A DNA stretch of 64,000 nucleotides from Pterobdella sp. o SKG-2022 (lineage: Eukaryota > Annelida > Clitellata > Hirudinida > Piscicolidae). A program made the translations under genes and the position numbers. The stretch is taken from contig OZ038324.1 of NCBI GenBank assembly GCA_964035795.1, positions 4,398,680 to 4,462,679 on the forward strand, in the 5' to 3' direction. The stretch's first letter is position 1. Every line of letters begins with the position of its first letter. The notes beneath the pieces are model-generated. The model did not search any database. It worked only from the letters and a program-made list of their open reading frames with translations, and had not been told where the DNA came from. This document shows positions 58,325-64,000 of this stretch, one piece after another.

Positions 58325-60503
58325 ATGCCTCGAAGTAAAACTCAAGCAGTAGGAATCGATTTGGGAACCACATATTCATGTGTGGGTGTGTTTATGAATG
58401 GCAAAGTAGAGATTATTGCAAATGACCAAGGTAACAGAACAACTCCAAGTTATGTCGCCTTTACTGATTCTGAGCGTCTGATAGGAGATGCAGCTAAGAA
58501 CCAAGTAGCAATGAATCCAACAAATTCTGTGTTTGATGCAAAGAGATTAATTGGTAGAAAGTATGACGATCCTGCTTTGCAAAACGATATAAAACTGTGG
58601 CCTTTCAAAGTCATCAGCGATAACGGAAAGCCTAAAATTCAAGTAACTTTCAAAGGGGAAAAGAAGGCTTTTTTCCCAGAAGAAATTTCATCTATGGTTT
58701 TGTCAAAAATGAAAGAAGTGGCAGAATCGTATGTTGGAAGGGTGAGCAGCAAATATTAAAAAATAAGATTAAGATAAATTCATTTTTTAATAATTTTATT
58801 ATAAGTCTGTTTTTAGTTTTGGTTTCCAACTAGTGTTTAATAAACTCCTACCAAGGACGTCAATGAAGCCGTAATAACAGTACCCGCCTACTTCAACGAT
58901 GCTCAACGACAAGCCACTAAAGATGCAGGTACCATTGCAGGCCTTGAGGTTCTGCGCATCATAAACGAACCCACGGCCGCTGCAATTGCTTATGGTCTTG
59001 ACAAAAGATACAAAGAAGAACAAAGTGTTTTGATTTTCGATCTGGGTGGTGGGACTTTCGACGTATCAGTGCTAACGATAGATGGCGGTGTGTTTGAGGT
59101 TAAGTCTACTTCTGGAGACACACATTTGGGAGGTGAAGATTTTGACAGCAGAATGGTGGAACATTTCATCAGCGAATTCAAACGGAAGAATGGCAAAGAC
59201 ATCAGAGACAACAAGAGAGCAGTGAGGAGGTTGAGAACCGCGTGTGAACGAGCCAAACGTAGTCTATCAAGTTCAACACAGGCTTCTATAGAAATTGATT
59301 CTTTATTCGATGGAATAGATTTTTATACAAATATAACACGAGCTAGATTTGAAGAACTCAATTCAGATCTATTCCGTAAAACATTAGAACCTGTTGAGAA
59401 AGCTTTGAAAGATGCCAAACTAAGCAAGAATAAGATAGAAGAGGTGGTTCTAGTAGGAGGTTCGACTAGAATTCCAAAAATTCAAAAACTTCTTCAAGAC
59501 TTTTTCAACGGTAAAGAACTCAACAAAACTATAAACCCCGACGAAGCTGTCGCTTATGGAGCTGGTGAGTGGAAGTTTCTAATTAATGATTTATATAATT
59601 TGAAACACACTATCTAAAAGCTGTGCAGGCGGCCATCTTGAAAGGAGACAACTCAAGCAACGTTAAAGATCTTCTCCTTATTGATGTCACTCCTCTGACA
59701 TTGGGAATTGAAACCGCTGGAGGTGTCATGGCACCCTTAGTCAAGCGAAACACCACAATTCCTACCAAACAAACCCAGATATTTTCTACTTACTCCGACA
59801 ACCAGCCCGGTGTTTTGATCCAGGTTTACGAAGGAGAAAGGTTGTGGATGACGTAACTGATAGATTGATAACACATTAACATATATTTAATTTCAGGTCC
59901 ATGACTAGAGACAACAACCTGCTGGGGAAGTTTGAATTGTCTGGCATTCCCCCAGCTCGCAGAGGAATCCCCCAAATTGAAGTTTCATTCGACATTGACT
60001 CCAATGGAATCATGCACGTTTCAGCTGTCGACAAAACCACTGGGAGAGAAAATAAAATAACTATATCAAACGATAAAGGACGTTTGAGTAAAAATCAAAT
60101 TGAAAAGATGGTGAGAGAAGCAGAACATTTCAAGGCAGAAGATGAGGCTCAGAAAGAAAAAGTTGCCGCTAAAAACAATTTAGAAGCTTACGTTTACGCA
60201 GTGAAAGAAGCTTTGGAGGATGAAAACGGGGTTTTGAATTCGTCCGAAAAGGAGGATGCAAGAAGAAAATGCTCAGAAGTAATAAAATGGATTGCAAAAA
60301 ACCAGGTAATTTCAATCATGTAAATCTTTATAAATATATTATAATTATATTCAAAATAATCACAGGAAGCAAGCTTGGATGAATACAGAGCAAAACAGAA
60401 GGAAGTGGAAAAGAAATGTATGCCATTAATGAACAAACTGCACCAGGGAAACCGAAGAGAAGACACAAAAAACAAAGGACCAAAAATTGAAGAAGTCGAT
60501 TAA
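58325..60503 (+). CDS. Heat shock cognate 70 kDa protein (cytosolic HSP70)
   Basis: An ATP-driven chaperone of the cytosol and nucleus. Five exons join in phase: 58325-58741, 58856-59564, 59621-59840, 59897-60305, 60366-60503. The product is 630 aa. All three HSP70 signatures are present: [24 protein letters not shown] and [14 protein letters not shown], as are [15 protein letters not shown] and the substrate-domain block [17 protein letters not shown]. The C-terminus ends IEEVD, the cytosolic tail bound by TPR co-chaperones such as HOP and CHIP. It lacks the Gly-Gly-Met-Pro repeats usual before EEVD and has instead a short charged tail. Four introns argue for a constitutive (HSC70) rather than a classic intron-free inducible gene. 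AATAAA at 60659-60664 and 60694-60699 are candidate polyadenylation signals; the second overlaps the tektin stop codon. Confidence 0.96.
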
Positions 60504-60691
60504 CATAATTAAATATAAGATTTACAAACACAATCTCCAAAATTCGGTTTTTATATTTCAATTGTTTGATGAAAAAAAGAGGCGAAACATGATTTTGAAC
60601 ACCCAACATACTGTTCTAGAAACTTAAAAAGTGAAAATTTCAAGTGAAATTGAAAGCAAATAAAAAAAATAACAATTTTATCATAAATTGT

Positions 60692-62644
60692 TCAATAAAG
60701 ACCAATTCCAGCCCCTCTGTAGCTTGCAGCAAAGCCTCCATCATCGTTTCTGTACACTCCACCTCTACCTGCAACCTCGCCTGTAATACTTCGTTCAATT
60801 CGTCTTCCTGCATCTTTCAAGCCCTTTCCTAATTTTTTTCTCAATTCCAAGCATTGTTCTTCAAGCTTCAATGCGTGAGATTTTTCGGCAATTTCCCTGT
60901 TAATCCGATCCAACTTTTGCTCCAGACTGTTCCATGCGTGTCTATTAAAATGAAATATGGATTATAGCCACCATAAAAAATTTATAATTGGCTTATTTAC
61001 TGAAGGTGGTACAGCTTTTCTTGGAGAGTCTTTTTTGTCATTTCCAATTGTCTCACCTGAGAAACGTATATATTAGACTAAAAAAAGCCAGATCAAAATG
61101 ACAGACACTAGCCTCATCGCAAAGTCCATAAAACGGAGCATCAAGACTTAATTCATGATTCGGCCTCTCAGTTCTGTTCTCAAGTCGAGTTTCTGCCAGT
61201 TTTTGGGGATTTATTTTCATGTGAATCGCTTCTTCTTGTTTTCTAATTTCATCAGCCAAATCAGCCATTTCTTCTTCTGTCTGTCATATTTTATCATCAT
61301 TTTATTAATATTCAGCATATTATAAATTCATTATATATTCATTGATAATGATTATAACGAATCTACTTGTTTTTTCTGCCACTTTAGTTCGTCCAGAGCA
61401 GCCTTGAGCTCATTGGCTCTCTTTTTTAAAGCAAACTCCACTCTTTCAGCCAACGAATCAACATCATTCCTTACTCTATTCATTACATGATTGTTCATTT
61501 CTCGTTGTTGATTCGACAACTGCATAGCTTCGTCTGCTAGAAACTTGTTTTTCTTGCTGTGGTCTTGCCATTCTTGCAAGCTAACACTTCTATGAGAGTT
61601 AATGTGTCAATTTACTATTTGCTAAATATTTTTAAATGTCAATTTATCTTTTTCTAGTATGAGTTAACCCTTTAGGAATTCTTGTCGGGTCCGGTTTGTA
61701 ACTGATTTCAGCAGAGTTTTCAGTCAAATTGTACTGGTCTATATCGATATCAATGGCTACATTTTTGTCCTGTTTAAAAAATTCAGACTCTAATATTGAT
61801 ACATTAATGGATGCGAACATATAAAAAAAAAATTTTTCAAAATCGAGAATCAGCCCAAAATTTGACCTGTTTACTCTCTCCAACTGAGTCATCATGTACA
61901 CAAAAGAATTCATAACTTGGAAACCTGAATATCAGCAATGAGTGCTTGTCTGGCCTCTTGCAACTGACACATGACTTCATTGCTGCTGTCGATTTGAGAC
62001 TGCAATTGTTTCCTGCAATCTTCCAGCATGTCTTTCTCCTTCAGTTATTTTTAAAGCTTAGAATGATTCCCATAAATGAGAAAAAATTATAATAATCATC
62101 AGTTATCACCATATTGAGAAGCTGCTCCGGCTCATCAGCAACAAGCTCGCCTTCTCTTCTGGCGTCCCTCAACACCAGGTTCTCAGCATTCACTTCCATT
62201 GGCAAGTTCAAAGCAAATAACAAGTCCTCCATTTGTTCTTTGTTTCTCGCTAGTTCTCTTATCTCCCTTTCTGTATATGCTTGTGTCTGCTTCAAAATTT
62301 CTCGCCATCTTTGATGAATTATCATAGGTGAATATTGAAAGCATTGTTAGAAGTACTTATATCTAAACCTTCTGACGTCATCTACCCGATTGGCAAGCCT
62401 TGTATTGTTGTCAGCTTGGTCCCATTTGGTTCTGTTGTGAGTCTCGTTACGCAAGTATCTGTGAAATAAAATTTTTTTCATTACTTTGTGAAAATTAATT
62501 ATCTTTTATAGTTTCTAACTTTGCTTCTTGGCTTGTTTCTGTTGCTGAAAATCTGTCTTTTTCAGCCGCTGCTGTTATGTTTGAGTTATTATTAAACCAG
62601 TCATTATTACCATATTTGGATGCTGTTTTCACATGAGTAGCCAT
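60692..62644 (-). CDS. TEKT2: Tektin-2-like ciliary microtubule protein
   Basis: A coiled-coil filament protein of ciliary and flagellar doublet microtubules. Nine exons join in phase: 62644-62520, 62458-62369, 62308-62110, 62038-61925, 61769-61669, 61589-61367, 61280-61113, 61056-61001, 60941-60692. The product is 441 aa (human TEKT2 430). Tektin-2 features: NETHNRTKWDQADNNTRL near the N-terminus, KPDPTRIPKGSVSLQEWQDHS in the middle (human KVDPTRVPDGSTTLQQWDDFS), and heptad-rich helices. The tektin loop motif RPNVELCRD is altered to RPNHELSLD, losing the usual Cys. The intron after 61113 must start GC rather than GT for the frame to hold. The C-terminal tail after the last helix is Gly-rich and not conserved. 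It converges with HSC70 (188 bases between stops) and diverges from stathmin. Confidence 0.92.
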
Positions 62645-62967
62645 ATTAATGCTACTAAAGCACTTGTGATTATTAGGGTTTTGTTTGGTATGTTTCTAAG
62701 GGAAATTCGTTAGTTACACGTTTTTTTAAATTAGAAAATATTCAAATTTCAAAAATAAAATAGAAAGCTAAAATTTTCTAAAATATTTTTTTAATTGATG
62801 TTAGTTGAGTTTTTTTAGTTGGGCGCTTTTTTTTCAAAAAAGTTCCCGCTTGACTTTGTTTATTGTTTAATTTGCAAAAAAGAATACTTATATTTTTTCA
62901 AAAGTCGTATTAAGACAACTTTAAAACTTTTATTGATTTAATAAATCTTTTTCATTATTTTGCAAAA
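62645..62967. promoter_or_regulatory. Divergent intergenic region tektin / stathmin
   Basis: 323 bp between divergent start codons, AT-rich. It presumably contains both promoters. No named motif is claimed. Confidence 0.4.
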
Positions 62968-63732
62968 ATGAATAGCCCAGGTAAATGCGTTTCTCGCTTA
63001 TCTATTCATATAAAGTTAAAGCATATATTCGAATTTACAACATCTAATTTTTATAAAAGTGGTTGAAAAAACTGGCGGTGTTGCATACGAAGTGATATTG
63101 AAGCAGGCGAACAAAGAAAACACGCCTGTGAAATGCTGCACACCTTCTCGCAGTGTGTCATCTGCATCCATTGAGAAAAAGCTCAGTGATGCCAAAGAAC
63201 GCAGAATCGTAAATAAATTTCAATTTTTATTTCAAATTAAATGATTATTATTTAACCGTGAACGTGTCTTTCAGTTGTTAGAAAAATCGAAACAAGAAAA
63301 TTGGTTGAAAGAAAAATTAAAGTTTGAAGAAGTCAGTCAAAGAGCACAACAATCCAAAGATGATTTTGTTAAGGTATTTACAAATGTATAAATAGACGAG
63401 CAAGTTTGAATTGTAAATTATAAACACAGGAGACAGAAAAGAAGCTATTGGTGAAGATGGAGACCCAACAAGAAAACAGGGAAGCTCAGACCAAAGCTCT
63501 CCTTTCTCGTCTGCAAGCCCATGTCTGAATTTCATCCTTACCTTCATCCAATAATATTTAGTATAATCTTGCATTCTACTTTCAGTCTTTATATAATCCT
63601 TTAAAGCACCAAATGAGTTCTCACAAGCAAAAAAAATTCTTAAAATTATAGTCAAAGCGTGTAGATGAAGTGAGAAAACTGAGTGAAGTTTATACTGCTG
63701 AGTTGAAGGCTAGAGTGGAAAAGGATATTGAG
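62968..63732 (+). CDS. Stathmin (tubulin-binding phosphoprotein), 3' partial
   Basis: Stathmins sequester two tubulin heterodimers along a long helix and promote microtubule turnover; phosphorylation switches them off. Exons: 62968-62980, 63060-63208, 63275-63373, 63430-63522, 63652-63732, in phase so far (about 145 residues). The stathmin pattern is clear: GGVAYEVILKQANKENTP corresponds to the N-terminal capping hairpin (SGQAFELIL in human). A Ser-rich linker with likely phospho-sites follows (CTPSRSVSSASIEKKL), then EERR-type helix, ETEKKLLVKMETQQENREAQ and RVDEVRKLSE. The first exon has only four full codons. The helix extends past the usual end, and a GTTTGG donor at 63733 suggests at least one more exon to the right. 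Confidence 0.85.
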
Positions 63733-64000
63733 GTTTGGGTCATTTTGCATCATTCGCAAGATTTTCATTGTCTGGAGTTTACTCAATAATTTAAGTATTG
63801 CTAATGTAAGATGTTTAAATGAAGTCTAAATGTTTGCTTAATCGATTTTTGTTCACTTAGGCTTTCATATCAACTCATTCATGTTTCATATTGTAACAAA
63901 CATCTCATATCATATAATAATCTTCACCTTCAAATCATATTAAGCTATTATCATCAAAAACCACATGACTGAACATATAAACGCATATATAATGATCCAT
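63733..64000. other. Probable stathmin intron or 3' region at right edge
   Basis: AT-rich sequence with no exon that I can recognise before the window ends. Confidence 0.35.

Overview
This is an AT-rich (roughly two-thirds A+T by eye) piece of an invertebrate animal nuclear genome. Evidence: every recognisable gene is split by GT-AG introns; the families are metazoan (fibulin, potassium-chloride cotransporter, TAPT1, glypican, kinesin-3, PPT1, HSC70, tektin, stathmin); and the introns hold microsatellites, short inverted-repeat elements and tRNA-headed SINE-like copies. Gene density (11 genes in 64 kb), intron size and the GATGAT-tailed SINE-like pieces suggest a spiralian (annelid or mollusc, perhaps a leech-like annelid). 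That placement is inference at low confidence.

I joined exons by hand, requiring splice sites, reading phase and family similarity to agree. Eight models join in frame. Six of these run from start to stop codon: SMIM8 (77 aa), UPB1 (382), UTP15 (502), TAPT1 (564), PPT1 (289) and tektin-2 (441). HSC70 (630 aa) is also complete. The kinesin lacks only its first coding exon. The fibulin gene (left edge), the KCC gene (runs into an assembly gap) and stathmin (right edge) are partial. One splice junction in the glypican is unresolved.

Layout: fibulin-like matrix gene (+, to 7024); SMIM8 (-, 7534-7853) diverging from UPB1 beta-ureidopropionase (+, 8288-11277); KCC cotransporter (+, 11502 to at least 19444, then 200 N at 19747-19946); UTP15 ribosome-biogenesis WD40 protein (-, 20625-24180) diverging from TAPT1 (+, 24569-34084); glypican (+, 34495-39516); KIF28-like kinesin-3 (-, 41572-53005); PPT1 lysosomal thioesterase (-, 54649-58086) diverging from HSC70 (+, 58325-60503); tektin-2 (-, 60692-62644) converging on HSC70 and diverging from stathmin (+, from 62968). 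There is no operon or shared pathway. The recurring theme is closely spaced divergent pairs that probably share promoters (SMIM8/UPB1, UTP15/TAPT1, PPT1/HSC70, tektin/stathmin).

The most unusual structure lies inside TAPT1. One intron holds a 32-bp tandem array in which every unit copies the real 3' splice acceptor. The next holds a tandem, GT-tailed, zinc-finger-coding retroelement fragment with two apparently identical copies. Other items worth checking are a conservative change at a PPT1 catalytic position, a 17-nt microexon in the kinesin, a GC-AG intron in tektin, a basic insert inside a fibulin EGF module, and a family of short inverted-repeat elements with one shared core. I saw no convincing evidence of a wholly new biological system.
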